Notes under the pieces: generated by a model
The model's input: the letters and a program-made list of their open reading frames with translations, nothing else
The model's database searches: none
What the model was told of the DNA's origin: nothing
Shown here: positions 46,514 through 57,070 of the stretch, one piece after another
How the letters are laid out: every line of letters starts with the position of its first letter
Position numbering within the stretch: position 1 is the stretch's first letter
Assembly: GCA_030704615.1 (NCBI GenBank)
Contig: CM060734.1
Location: 50,484,042-50,548,041 of the forward strand
Source of the DNA: Takakia lepidozioides
Lineage: Eukaryota > Streptophyta > Takakiopsida > Takakiales > Takakiaceae
Direction: 5' to 3'
DNA length: 64,000 nucleotides
Made by a program: the position numbers and the translations under genes

Positions 46514-48165
46514 CCTCTTTGCCCTTTTCCAGAGCTGTCAGGCTTGCACACGCATTGCAAACGCACACAAATGTGATGTGGTCGGGCTTCACCCCTTCCC
46601 CCATCATTTGCTCATAGGTCTCCAAAGCCTCCACCCCACGTCCCTGCTGTGCATACCTTGCAATCATCGTGCTCCACGACACCACATCTCGTTCAGCCAT
46701 ATTGTTGAAAACTGCCTTTGAATCCTTAATGCACTTACATACATGTTGACCAGGGCAGTGTTCAGAATGACATCTGGTACAATTCCAGCTTTCACGATGT
46801 CATCATGGACCTCTTTCCCCTTTTCCAGGGCTCCCAGGCTTGCACACGCATTGCAAACACAAACGAACGTGATGTGCAACATTTGCTCATAGGTCTCCAA
46901 AGCATTCCTACCACACCCATGCTTGGTAAATCCTGCCAACATTATATTCCACGTGATCAAAGATGGTCGAGGCATTATGCTAAACACTTGGTGAGCATCC
47001 ATGATGCTCCCACACTTAACATACATGTTGACAAGGGTGTTGAGGAGAAAAACACTTTGCGTGAATCCACTTTGGATAATCTGAGTGTGCACCTGCTTTC
47101 CAGCTTCCAGACCTTTCATCTTGATACACTTAAGCAAGAGACAGACAAATGTATCTGAATCTGCTAAAATACCTCCTACATTGGGCATACATGTCCACGA
47201 GGGTATTCAGAATGACATCTGGTACAATTCCAGTTTTGGCGATACAACTATGCCCCTCTTAGCCCTTTTCCAGGGCTGCCAGGCTTGCACATGCATTGCA
47301 AATGCACACAAACGTGATGAGGTTGGGCTTCACCCCTTCCCCCATCATTTGATCATAGGTCTCCAAATCCACCATCCCATGTCCCTGCAATGCATACCCT
47401 ACAAGCATCGCGTGCCACGACACCACATCTCGTTCAACCATAGTGTTGAAAACTCCCTTTGCATCCTCAATGCACCCACATTTGGCATACATGTCCACCA
47501 GGGCAGTGTTCAGAATGACATCTGTTACAATTCCAGCTTTTGCGATGCAACCATGCACCTCTTAGCCCTTTTCCAGGGCTGCTAGGCTTGCACATGCATT
47601 GCAAATGCACACAAACGTGATGGGGTTGGGCTTCACCCCTTCCCCCATCATTTGATCATAGGTCTGGAGGAGTTTTGGTCCCTGGATCTAAATAGCAACA
47701 ACACACGGGGAGTAATGCTGGCTGATGAGATGGGGTTGGGAAAGACAATTTCATGCACCTCTTTGCCCTTTTCCAGGGCTTCCAGGCTTGCAAACGCACA
47801 GACCTGATGTGGTCGGGCTTCACCCCTTCCACCATCATTTGCTCACACGTCTCCAAAGCCTCCATCCCGCGCCCCTGCTGTGCATACCCTGCAAGCATCG
47901 CATTCCACGACACCACATTTCATTCAACCATATTGTTGAACACTGCCTTCGCATCCTCGATGCTCCAACATTTGGCATACATGTCCACGAGGGAATTGTT
48001 CAGAATGACATCGGGTACAATTCCAGCTCTGACAATGTCGCCGTGGGCCTCTTTGCCCTTTTCCAGAGCTGCCAGGCTTGCACACGCATTGCAAACACAC
48101 ACAAACGTGATGTGGTTGGGCTCACCCCTCACCCATCATTTGCTCATAGGTCTGCGTCATTAACT
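46514..48165 (-). pseudogene. tandem PPR array (right part), upstream half of the split locus
   Basis: Minus strand. Near 46,700-47,188 an N-terminal-type PPR start reads DSDTFVCLLLKCIKMKGLEA, VHTQIIQSGFTQSVFLLNTL. Nearly identical PLS units lie upstream at 47,259-47,558, 47,750-47,916 and 47,920-48,132 ([40 protein letters not shown]). Frames break between units, so no long protein remains. The unit cut by the CACTA element continues at 25,487. Confidence 0.87.
47667..47752 (+). pseudogene. SNF2-family ATPase scrap inside the PPR array
   Basis: About 86 bases that interrupt a PPR unit encode, on the plus strand, GVMLADEMGLGKTIS, which is helicase motif I (Walker A) of SNF2 chromatin-remodelling ATPases. 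It is bounded on both sides by PPR sequence of the opposite strand. Probably filler DNA copied during break repair. Confidence 0.7.
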
Positions 48166-49366
48166 CATGTGTAAGCCGAGCCCGCATATGTACTACCAAT
48201 GTGTCAATACTGATGCTTCTACCCACATGGGACAGGCCCAAAGCACCACCACAACTAAACTTGACTAGCCTACATCAACATAAGCATTTATCAACAAACT
48301 ATCCACACCATACCCCCCCTCATTTGGATCAATATAAATCCCTAGAAACTTGTGTCTCTGCTCTGCACAAAAGCCAGATCGTCACCCTTCACTCTCACAA
48401 AACTACATACAAAGAATGTCGGATTGCTTCCACGAGCAATTTCACACCCCTGACAACCTCTACCACACAGCCTCTATCTACATACCAAACATTCTAACGT
48501 TGTACCACCCATGTGCATCCACCCTCTGCCAAGCAGTCTAAATTGGTCTCACCAAAGGACCCATAATTACAATCTACCACTCTTGGCTGTCTGAGCATCC
48601 TCATGGACATGAATTTACGTCTGCTGTGTTTGGCCACCTTCTGTAAAAGACACTATCGAGTTTTCCAATACTTAATGGCTAGAAGAAGGTGGCCAATATT
48701 GATCGTGGTAAATTCTGGATCACTGGGCAATTGATTTGGTCTCATTGAAGCCGGGAAAGCCACGGGACATTTGCGTTGTGTCAGGCCTGTAGTCTCCCAA
48801 ACTACTCTCCAGTCAAAAACCAATACCAGCTGGCACAACTTCCCCAACACAGCCAGGGCGTCCAAGATTATCAACCACAACACCCACACCCCACTCAAAC
48901 GCACACACTGCCAATCCGTTCATACACCCTGAAACCCTTACTAAAAGCCCTCGAAACACACCATATATCTACTTGGACGCATTTGCTCTTACCAATGTGC
49001 TCTGGACATAAATTTGAAATGGCTCGCCCATCATATCCAACTATCTGATGTGTTGCGCTCCCCATATGTATGCCCTCTTAGACTCCTTCCTCCTCTGTTG
49101 CCCCCCACCTAAATGAACATAGGTAGACACTTCCACATATTGAGCAAACCATCCCTGCGCAAATTTCAAAACATATTGCGGTTTTCATGCTCTGCAAATC
49201 CCTCCCCACTGGTGGATACCTACACCCCATTAAATATCAACCCTCTCTGCACTGGGACAGTCATTTCAAATTTCTGAATCCTTCTGTGATCATCAGTTGG
49301 TTCTAACTAAAAGTTGGAGACAAGAAGTTACCTTCATATTGCAGATAACCATGTGATCATAAGGAA
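48166..49366. other. nothing recognised
   Basis: C/A-rich DNA without a convincing frame or repeat. Short open frames here have low-complexity His/Pro/Thr composition. Confidence 0.4.
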
Positions 49367-49561
49367 ATGGCAAGAAGGACAGGGACTCTTGTGTTCATGC
49401 TGCTCGTGTTCCTCATATGGAAGGCAAATGCCACAAGGACTACGTCCGAAGCTTCCATGATTTCCCCTCATGGATGCAGCTATAAGCAAGGATACTCATA
49501 CTTACTAGAATTGTTCCAGCAAACACCCCAACCCTACTATCACCACTCGTCCTATCGCTGA
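49367..49561 (+). CDS. possible small secreted peptide
   Basis: A 64-codon frame whose first residues look like a signal peptide: MARRTG, a hydrophobic core TLVFMLLVFLIW, then KANA with an A-x-A-type cleavage site. The mature part has one cysteine and ends YYHHSSYR. A possible splice acceptor (attgcag) lies just upstream of the ATG. It could be chance; no family recognised. Confidence 0.25.
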   Translation: MARRTGTLVFMLLVFLIWKANATRTTSEASMISPHGCSYKQGYSYLLELFQQTPQPYYHHSSYR

Positions 49562-49624
49562 CTTCTTTGCTAAAAAAGGGCATTCACCTTTTTGCCTTGA
49601 TTATGTCCCAGCTAATATAATGTG

Positions 49625-49960
49625 CAACAGGTTTCCTAAAGTCAGCAAGGACCCGCTTGTCCTTTTCCAGGGTTCCAAATTTGGCACATGCATTGAGAAT
49701 GAACGTGACCCTGTTCGACCTTACCCCTTCATGTTGCATTTGCTCGTAGGTCTCAAAAACATCTCTGCTGCACCCATACAGAGCACATCCTACAATCGCT
49801 GAACTCCAAGGGACAATATTTCATTTTGCCATATTGTTGAAACTTGACATGCATAGTTCATGCTCCCACATTCGGCATACATGTCAGCAAGGGCAGACTC
49901 CAGTAAGCGCTAATCCAGTTTTAACAAAGTCAGCGTGTATCTCTAAGCAGACAGAGATTG
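49625..49960 (-). pseudogene. diverged PPR unit
   Basis: A minus-strand match, at nucleotide level, to the PPR units on its left (ttgtccttttccagggt, ttgctcgtaggtctc, acattcggcatacatgtcagc). It is more diverged and out of frame, so it represents an older copy of the array. Confidence 0.65.
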
Positions 49961-51114
49961 AAACACGGTCTGGCAAGACCAAGCTGACTCTCGCAAAAAC
50001 CTTGTACACATCAGGAAGAATACCAAATCATGGTACTAACAGGAGGTAGAGATTGAAACATGGCCTGGCAAGAATATGTTGTGTGTGCTGCTTGTGTCTG
50101 TAGTCAGATAATGTTGGATCGATCAGACATACAAAATTTGACGACGTACGAAACGTGGCGACGATGACGTGGCACTAAGGCACCTTATTCCTACTCTACG
50201 CTAAACTAGCTCTCGACCTTCGGTCGTTGCTAGAATTTCTGAGAACAACATCCAGATAGATGGACTATATTCAAGTTTTATGAAATGATGAACATGTATT
50301 GGCTCTCTTGTATATTAGAGAGAGACTACACATAATGTTAAAGTGAAGTGAGAAAATGTGGTCAAAGAAAGCAAGAGAGTCCATTGCAATTTGAGGCTTG
50401 TTTCATTTGATATTAATTTTACGAGTGTAATGATTTTGGCTCGTTTTGATACAACAAGTAGATTTTGATTTTTTTTTTGTTTTTTTTTAATAGAAGGAAA
50501 CCTCGGACTGACAGCCCACAAATCAGGTCCTTGAGGAGGGGGAAAAATGAACCCCCTTTCATTTATGTGCCATGAGACCTAGGGATTATGAATGTTGTTT
50601 ATATGATCATCTTTATTTTCAATTGGTTTTGATTTGAAATCATTGCTCAGAGCTCGCGGAGAGACCCCCAATATTGGTCTCTTTCAGGAAGCTTCCTTTT
50701 GAGGAAACTTCTCCATCAAGAAACCTCCATTGGGGAAGTTCTTAGGGAACTTCCTAGTAGCCAATATATATAGGAGGCGAGACTGGACACTCTTCAGTCT
50801 CGCCAACACAAGTTCAAGCTACTCTTGTTTCCAGTCCTAGTACTCCAGTCCAGCTTCCAGTACTCTAGTTCAGTTTCCAGTATCTGGTACTCCAGTCCAG
50901 TTCCCAGCATTCAAGTATTCAAGTCGAGTTCTAGTATCTTGTACTCTTGTCCATTGTTATAAAGATCATCTTGATTCATGTTTATCCATCATGCATTCGG
51001 TCACGCCGACCTTGACTTCTTGTCTAGTCTTGTACCTCTAGTTTGATCTCTTGTTTGTGTTTCAGTCATGTTCTCGTCCTTGACACTTAGTGAGAATGGT
51101 GTGCCATGTGGTGG
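49961..51114. other. promoter-like DNA with short tandem words
   Basis: A TATATATA box occurs at about 50,764-50,771. It is followed by about 140 bases of imperfect repeats of the word tccagt(t/c)ccagtact (50,836-50,960). It could be the leader of a decayed element or gene. No flanking repeat pair was found. Confidence 0.35.
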
Positions 51115-51240
51115 GACATGCAAGGTTATAGCAGTGGATGTAAATGAAAGGCGGCTACGTATGCTCACAAAGATCGCGCAGCAGTAGGGCGTGGATGACA
51201 TTGTCACTTCATACCACTATGACCTTCGTGATTTTGCGGT
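51115..51240 (+). pseudogene. SAM-dependent methyltransferase scrap (NSUN-like)
   Basis: The plus strand reads KVIAVDVNERRLRMLTKIAQ, then a TAG stop, then GVDDIVTSYHYDLRDFA. Motif order (AVD.N..RL..l....GV..iv..DLR.f) resembles the SAM-binding part of NOP2/Sun RNA cytosine methyltransferases. The in-frame stop marks it as a pseudogene piece. Family choice is tentative. Confidence 0.4.
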
Positions 51241-52097
51241 GCCCGAATCTTTTAGTTAATTTTGCTGATGTTTAGCCATGCTTTTCTTTCCCAACCATCT
51301 ATGGGAAGTTACAGACGGCCATAATTTTGCCAGGTTTTGTCCATATACGGTAGTCTTTAAGACTTTAAGATTAGAGAGCTTGCATGAATGTTCAAATCTA
51401 GGAATTTGGGATCTCTTGTTGACATTTGTGGTTATTGCTACAAAATGGTTATAAACAAAATATTTACACAGTTTAATTAGCGACTACATGGTCGCATTTG
51501 TCATTGTTATCTTCCATTGTAGTGATTTGCAAAGTTGTGATAATTGTTATGGAGTGAAATAGTGAGAAACTCATAGATTGTGGACAGTTATATGTTTCAC
51601 CCATGCATGTGTGAGTCAAACGGTTTTACTGTTTAGCTCCCACTGTTTAGTTAATGTGTAGTGAAATCTTTTTTTAATCATAGTGATGTGTTCTTTCCCT
51701 ACACGTGCAACCTCCCAATTTCACTATGTAGTACAACACAAAACTAGAACTCTAGATTCTGCTGCACAAAAATTAGACCTCTAGACTCCCAATTCACTAT
51801 ATAGTACTACACGAAACTGCAACTTTATACCTCATTGTGAAAGTACACACTATTTGTAGTATTCATATATTCTTTCTCACCAAATAAGATTGTGACACAT
51901 GGCTTCTTAGTGAACTACCTCACTATATGTTCACCTATAGTAGTTGAATATATTCTTCATTCCTAGTGATATGATACCACTACTAGGGTAGCCTGTGCCA
52001 TTGGCCCAAGTGTCCAGTGTCATCTAATTCCAAGTGCAATCTCATATGTATCCATAGACCCTTGTGTTTGAGAGATCTAGGCCTAGGGTAGCATGTG
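51241..52097. other. AT-rich, nothing coding; part repeated beyond the DNMT element
   Basis: No gene. The stretch 51,985-52,090 (cattggcccaagtgtcc, caatctcatatgtatcc) resembles 57,445-57,610, so both flanks of the retroelement belong to one repeat family. Confidence 0.5.
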
Positions 52098-52181
52098 TCG
52101 TGCGCATACATATTGCTAGACAACTACATCGCTATCCAAACCACACCACACATATATGCACAATAAAGTAGTCTACCACAA
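52098..52181 (-). repeat. extra partial LTR (U3 start) next to the DNMT element
   Basis: Eighty-four bases repeat the first part of the adjoining 3' LTR (52,537-52,620), starting TGTGGTAGACTAC on the minus strand. This indicates a tandem or recombined LTR. Confidence 0.75.
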
Positions 52182-52620
52182 TGATAAACAAGCATAGAGA
52201 CACTGTTGACACAAAACATATGAAATCCATCGCTATTACTCTTTATAATAGAAGTCGAGCCAGGGGCACCCCAAGCTATGGGGACTCCACCCCACAACAA
52301 CCTACACTCCCATCATGAGTACACTCAGATCTAAACGCATGCAGGAGCTCGGTCGCGCAGGCTCAACTCGAGAGAGATGAGCTGCGCGACTGCCGCTCTC
52401 GTGAAAGATAAGACGGACCAGGTGTCAAACTAAACTTGACACCTGATTTAACACTTGACCTAAATCCAAGTGTTAAATACAAATAACTAGTTTTATGCTA
52501 GCTGTTTTCACACTGTGCTTATTTAACTTGACAGCTGTCGTGCGCATACATATCGCTACACAACTACATCGCTGTCCAAACCACACCACACATATATGCA
52601 CAATAAAGTAGTCTACCACA
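52182..52620 (-). repeat. 3' LTR of the DNMT element
   Basis: Sense strand starts TGTGGTAGACTAC and ends CTTGTTTATCA. A polypurine tract (GGGGGGCGA at 52,630-52,622, sense) lies immediately upstream and fixes the U3 start. The last 352 bases are shared with the 5' copy. Confidence 0.85.
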
Positions 52621-52879
52621 ATCGCCCCCCTAGCTGGTGGATAGGTCCCTCTACCTCCAGATAGCTACAAGACGTAATAGCCATAGCCGTACTAAGTCCT
52701 GTATCACTGTCCCTATCGTACTCAAACTCTATAGATCAAGAGGCCGGGTGCAAGAGTAGCCCCATCGTTAGTCGCCGTCTGGCAATCTGTGAACTTGAGC
52801 CAGGACTTCGTGTATTCAAGGTCTCCTGTAGAAGGGCCTTGCGTGGCTTGTTAGCCTCCCATGGTTGTATCCACTCCCA

Positions 52880-54127
52880 CTATCCAATGCATTGTGGACA
52901 TAACCAATCCCCATTTGGAACCATCTCAAGAGGTGGAGTCAAGCACCCCATATGCCAACCTCTAGAGCATCGATCACACACCAGCATGGTGGCTGCCCCT
53001 TTAGCAGACCCACACAACATGCACCTCAAACCTGCAGATACCACTGCCAGGTTTGGGTCAATCCTGCCATCGACATTTGGAAGGTGACATGGCGCACAAT
53101 TACGCACATGGTCCTTCCAAGTTATGCCATCCCGACCCTCCAAGACCAAGACGCCTGAGGGCAAGACCTCTCGAACCCTCAAAATAACACGTCCTGCAGT
53201 CACATCCAGGGTCGTAGGAGCAGTCTGCTGCAGATAGACATAGTCACCAGGGTTGAATCTCCGAACCCCAGGACGATAGCCCCCACCACGTATGGTAGCA
53301 TACCTCAACGTATCACGGTGTTGTGCAATGGCAAGGTTCTCGAAAGCCATGGGCATGACTCTCTTGAACAACTCTGCACGCTGCTCACATGCACGGGCCC
53401 ACACGTCCGGATCATCAAGGTTAAGAACTGTAGCAGCTTCTCTGCGAATGGATGTAGGCAAATCCGGCTCTCGGCCAAAGAGAAGAAAGTATGGTGAGAA
53501 GGAGGCAAGTGATGCTTGCTTGCTGAACCTGTAGCCCATGGCTAACCAGGGTAACTGAAGGTCCCAATCTCCTAGGTGTCCCTTCTGCAAGCCATACTTG
53601 CGCAAACCCCTCTTTACTGTCTGAACAACTCTCTCTGCCAAGCCATCGGCTTCAGGATGATCCCGAGAAGTGGTGCGGTGGTCTATCAAGGCCTTGTCAC
53701 ATAAAGCCTGAAACTCCCCCAAGAACTCTCTCCCTTGGTCCGTGAGTACCTCAGCTGGAGCACCGAATCGGCTAAGCACACAATCCAGGAATGCATACGC
53801 AGCTCCCTCACTAGCCTTATCAGGCAATGGAACCAATTCAATCCACTTGGAGAAGTGCTCCACCATCACCAACACGTACTTGTTGTGGCGCATGGTCAGT
53901 GGCAACGGCCCTGCGAAGTCAAGACTCAACCTGTAGCCCAATCCCATGATCGGAAGAGGGTGCAATTGTGGAGTAGGGGCGTTGAATGAAGCACGCACCC
54001 TGTCACATACCATGCACCTAGCCACAAATTGTTGCACCTCTGTGTGCATACCACGCCACCAATACTGCCCCTGCAGTAGACTATGAGTGCGTCGCACCCC
54101 AAAAATGCCCCAACTCCTCATGGGCAT
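52880..54127 (-). pseudogene. integrase with C-terminal PHD finger
   Basis: Zinc-site remainder (HTEVQQFVARCMVC), then a D-D-E core: RLSLDFAGPLPL, VLTDQGREFLGEF, HPEADGLAERVVQTVKRGL. A GPY-type segment follows (FNPGDYVYLQQTAP). The last 50 residues are a PHD zinc finger with the C4HC3 layout: CMLCG, VCDRCSRGWHMGC, DWLCPQC. PHD fingers read the histone H3 tail, so this may guide integration as chromodomains do in chromoviruses. The upstream boundary with RT is a one-base slip in the run CATTTTTGGGG near 54,109, so Pol was probably one frame originally. Confidence 0.9.
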
Positions 54128-56015
54128 GCCGCACTAACCGTGCCCGCTGTGTTGGGTGAGGCACAATCCTCACTCGACCATCCTCCCACACTCGGAGCAG
54201 GTGTGTCCCCTCCCACCTGAACGTCTTGGCTCGTTGTAGGATCCGATCCCTCTCCTTGGCAGTCATAGTGGCTGTCGTGTCTCCACTGCGGAGGTAGTCC
54301 AACACAACTGAATCCTCATGTATATCTTTGGCGCCACCCTGCTCATTGCTGGCCTCAGGGTCCTCAGACACTTGATCTACAGTCATCCCTGTTGTAGGTC
54401 CAACCTGGCCTTCCGCTGCCAAGATACACAGAAATGCAGATGCATGCCATCCGGGCACCATCTCCTCGTCCGTCTCACCATGCCACCGAGCTCCAGTGTC
54501 ATCCTGCTGGCTCGTGCATGGATTGCGACTCAACCCATCTGCATTTCGATTGACCAAACCCGGTCGATGCACCACCTGAAAGTCATACTCTTGAAGGATG
54601 AGTGCCCACCGTGCAAGCTTCCCCGTAAGCTTGTCTGACTCCATCAACCACTTGAGTGGTTGGTGATCCGTGACAAGGGTGAAGAGATTGCCGTATAGAT
54701 AGCACCTGAAGTGTGCCACGGCCCACACTGCAGCTAAGCATTCTCCCTCATATGAGCTATACTTAAACTCTGCAGCATTGTTCGAGCGGCTAGCATAAGC
54801 CACTACGAACTCTCTTCCCTCATCATCCACCTGTGTGAGCACCGCTCCAAGCCCCAGCATGCTCCAATCTGTATGCAGCTGAAAAGGACGCCCCCTGATA
54901 GGTCGTCTCAAGATGGGCGCCGAGGTCAACCTCGCCTTGAGCTCTTGAAAAGCTTGTTCTTGCTCATCTTCCCACTGCCACTCCTGGTCCACCTTGGTCA
55001 GCTTGGTTAGAGCCTTTGCAATGGCACTAAATCCCTTAACAAACCGTCTGTAATAGTTTGCTAACCCCATGAAAGCTCGAACTCGGCTCACATCCGTGGG
55101 GCGTGGAACCTGTGCAATGGACTCTACCTTAGTCTGCTGTACCCCCAATCCTCCAGGATATATCATGTGACCCAGATACTCAATCTGGTTGTGGAAAAAC
55201 TTGCACTTGCCCGGATGTAACTTCAATCCGTGCGTCCTCAAGCGCTCAAATACCCCCTGAAGGTGTCTCTCATGCTCCTCCACCGTAGCACTAAAGATGA
55301 TGATGTCATCTATGTAGCACCGAGCAAACTCCACCCCTGCTAGAATCCTGTCCATGACTCTTTGAAACTCAGCGGGAGCGTTTTTAAGCCCAAATGGTAA
55401 GAACCGCCACTGGTATAGGCAATCCTTCCCGTGCTCATTGATCCCCCAGAATGCCGTCTTTTGCTTATCCGCCTCCTTGATCGGCAACTGGTGATATCCG
55501 GATCGTAAATCCAACGTGCTAAAGACCTTGGAATGCCCAATGGCATCAAAGATCTCCTCTGGTGTTGGCATGGCATACCTATCGGACTTGGTCTGACGAT
55601 TTACAGGCCGGTAATCACCACACATACGTCTCTCCGTCCAATTGCCATAGACATCCTTCTTAGCTGGCATCACTGTGGCTGAAGCATACTCTCCACCAGA
55701 GAGCTCCACCAAACCTGCCTCCCAGAGATCTTGAGTCCTCATCTGAATCAAAGACCTCTCCATGTCACTGTACCTATAGGGTCTCCGAAAGATTGGCGTG
55801 TCAGTGGCCAACTCAATACGGATCTCTTGACCCTTCAGTGCTCCCAAGTCCTTCAAACTGAAGGCAAAGCAATTCCTATAAGCCCTCAGGAACCGCCGTA
55901 TACGTCGTCTCTCTCCTCCGGTGACAATGGGTCCAATGTCAGGCTCCCAATTGTCCTCCGTAACTGCAACCTTAAGTCCAGTGGGCTTAGAGGTAGAGGA
56001 CGCGTCCCGTGGTTG
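54081..56015 (-). CDS. pol: reverse transcriptase and RNase H of the DNMT element
   Basis: Open from just after the TAG at 56,018-56,016. It reads [47 protein letters not shown], then YIDDIIIFSA (catalytic YIDD about 181 residues after MKDLGAL). RNase H follows with LHTDWSMLGLGAVLTQVDDE and NADGLSR, and the start of the integrase zinc site (HAHEELGHF). No ATG is well placed at the start, which agrees with translation by readthrough or as part of a longer polyprotein. The protease that normally precedes RT is absent. Confidence 0.93.
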   Translation of the reverse strand, partial: QPRDASSTSKPTGLKVAVTEDNWEPDIGPIVTGGERRRIRRFLRAYRNCFAFSLKDLGALKGQEIRIELATDTPIFRRPYRYSDMERSLIQMRTQDLWEAGLVELSGGEYASATVMPAKKDVYGNWTERRMCGDYRPVNRQTKSDRYAMPTPEEIFDAIGHSKVFSTLDLRSGYHQLPIKEADKQKTAFWGINEHGKDCLYQWRFLPFGLKNAPAEFQRVMDRILAGVEFARCYIDDIIIFSATVEEHERHLQGVFERLRTHGLKLHPGKCKFFHNQIEYLGHMIYPGGLGVQQTKVESIAQVPRPTDVSRVRAFMGLANYYRRFVKGFSAIAKALTKLTKVDQEWQWEDEQEQAFQELKARLTSAPILRRPIRGRPFQLHTDWSMLGLGAVLTQVDDEGREFVVAYASRSNNAAEFKYSSYEGECLAAVWAVAHFRCYLYGNLFTLVTDHQPLKWLMESDKLTGKLARWALILQEYDFQVVHRPGLVNRNADGLSRNPCTSQQDDTGARWHGETDEEMVPGWHASAFLCILAAEGQVGPTTGMTVDQVSEDPEASNEQGGAKDIHEDSVVLDYLRSGDTTATMTAKERDRILQRAKTFRWEGTHLLRVWEDGRVRIVPHPTQRARLVRHAHEELGHFWGATHS

Positions 56016-56018
56016 CTA
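56010..56018 (-). promoter_or_regulatory. putative stop-codon readthrough signal UAG CAA CCA
   Basis: On the minus strand the linker frame ends GCA GCA TAG CAA CCA CGG and stays open in the same frame through all of RT-RNase H. TAG followed by CAR YYA is the tobamovirus-type readthrough context. Function is inferred from this fit and from frame conservation. Confidence 0.6.
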
Positions 56019-56332
56019 TGCTGCAACCTCTTGAGCAGTACCCCCTTCCTGCTCAGTCAATGACAAGGCCTCATCCTGCCCCATCATCTCATCATTGAGA
56101 ACCTCCTCATCCCGAGAAGAATCCCCAACCTCATCCATCACAGCTGCCTTCGCTGCCAACTCCCTCTGAACCTCGAGCACCTCCCACATGTGCCATGGAT
56201 GTCTACACCTCGTGGTCCTCACCGGCTCGCCCCACTCGCTGCCTGTACCGTCTCGGTAGGCAGAGAGACCGTCAAGGAAGTGCACTCCGCACTCTACGTT
56301 GCTCAGCCATAGCCAAGCTGACAATCCAGGTC
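56016..56332 (-). CDS. linker frame between methyltransferase and Pol
   Basis: About 105 codons without its own early ATG, overlapping the methyltransferase end by about 60 bases in the +1 frame. The sequence is acidic (DEVGDSSRDEEVLNDEMMGQ) and matches no Gag or protease. Either it is a C-terminal extension of the methyltransferase reached after a one-base slip, or it is the remainder of a deleted Gag region. Confidence 0.5.
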
Positions 56333-57006
56333 AAGCAATTGAGATCCATTGCTTGCCCCAACACCTGACGACGTGATGCCTCAGAAAGAGAAGGCACCGC
56401 CGTGGTCCCAGTGGAAAACCCCATAGCCCGCTCTCGCTCGTCGGCATTAGGCTCCACTAACTGCTGCAACTGAGCATCCCACAGGAGGCCAGGTCCACCA
56501 TCCCGAAAAGCATGGGATCCTGGGAAGCTGAGCAGTGTAGGTAATGCTGTTCGTGGTTGACCCACCCTGTTGACCACTGCCAAAGGCGAACGGTCATCGT
56601 GTCTCACACGTTGAGACTGCCTTCCTGTGTCCAAAATGTTATCCACGGTGAGGTGTGCTGGCCGCTGCACCCCATCAAATGCACGCTTGAGCAGTGCGGG
56701 TGGCATAAAGTTAGTCCACCATAGTCGTGGACGATGAGCCCGTGACCCCACTGCAGCTGCATCCAGCAACACTGCTGACCCAAGCCACGACCGGACTTGA
56801 TGCACACTGGCCATCACCCTGGCCCGAGAATCACCCATCAGTGGTACATTCTCCAAGATGTATGCTGGAGATACGGCTTGATGAAGCTGCAAGCAGCGCA
56901 AAATCCGCACCATCTCCCAAAACAGACCCGTCCTCGAGTCTCGCAATCCATTGCCATGCCCGGCTGATGAATGCCCTTGGCAGGGCCAGATGGACTCCCG
57001 CCCCAA
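56272..57006 (-). pseudogene. cytosine-5 DNA methyltransferase domain, N-terminally truncated
   Basis: Residues 7-16 WPCQGHSSAG give motif IV with the catalytic cysteine at residue 9. LRDSRTGLFWEMVRIL follows, then motif VI ENV at residues 52-54. Motif VIII is at 88-99 (SRAHRPRLWWTN), and the motif IX-X region has ERERAMGF (190-197) and LGQAMDLN (216-223). Motif I, the SAM-binding FxGxG, is missing because the frame opens only just before motif IV. The target-recognition region is about 90 residues, as in small methyltransferases. Such an enzyme would methylate cytosines in DNA, perhaps its own element or the target site. This copy cannot bind SAM as it stands. Confidence 0.9.
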
Positions 57007-57070
57007 GATATATATTATAATAATGCTAAAACAAACATTGTATCTAGCTTAGCACCAGCACACTAGATAA

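Noticed and set aside
54100-54127. Programmed frameshift between RT and integrase of the DNMT element
   Set aside because: The slip lies within the integrase zinc-site sequence in a T run; a one-base insertion is simpler than a regulated shift.
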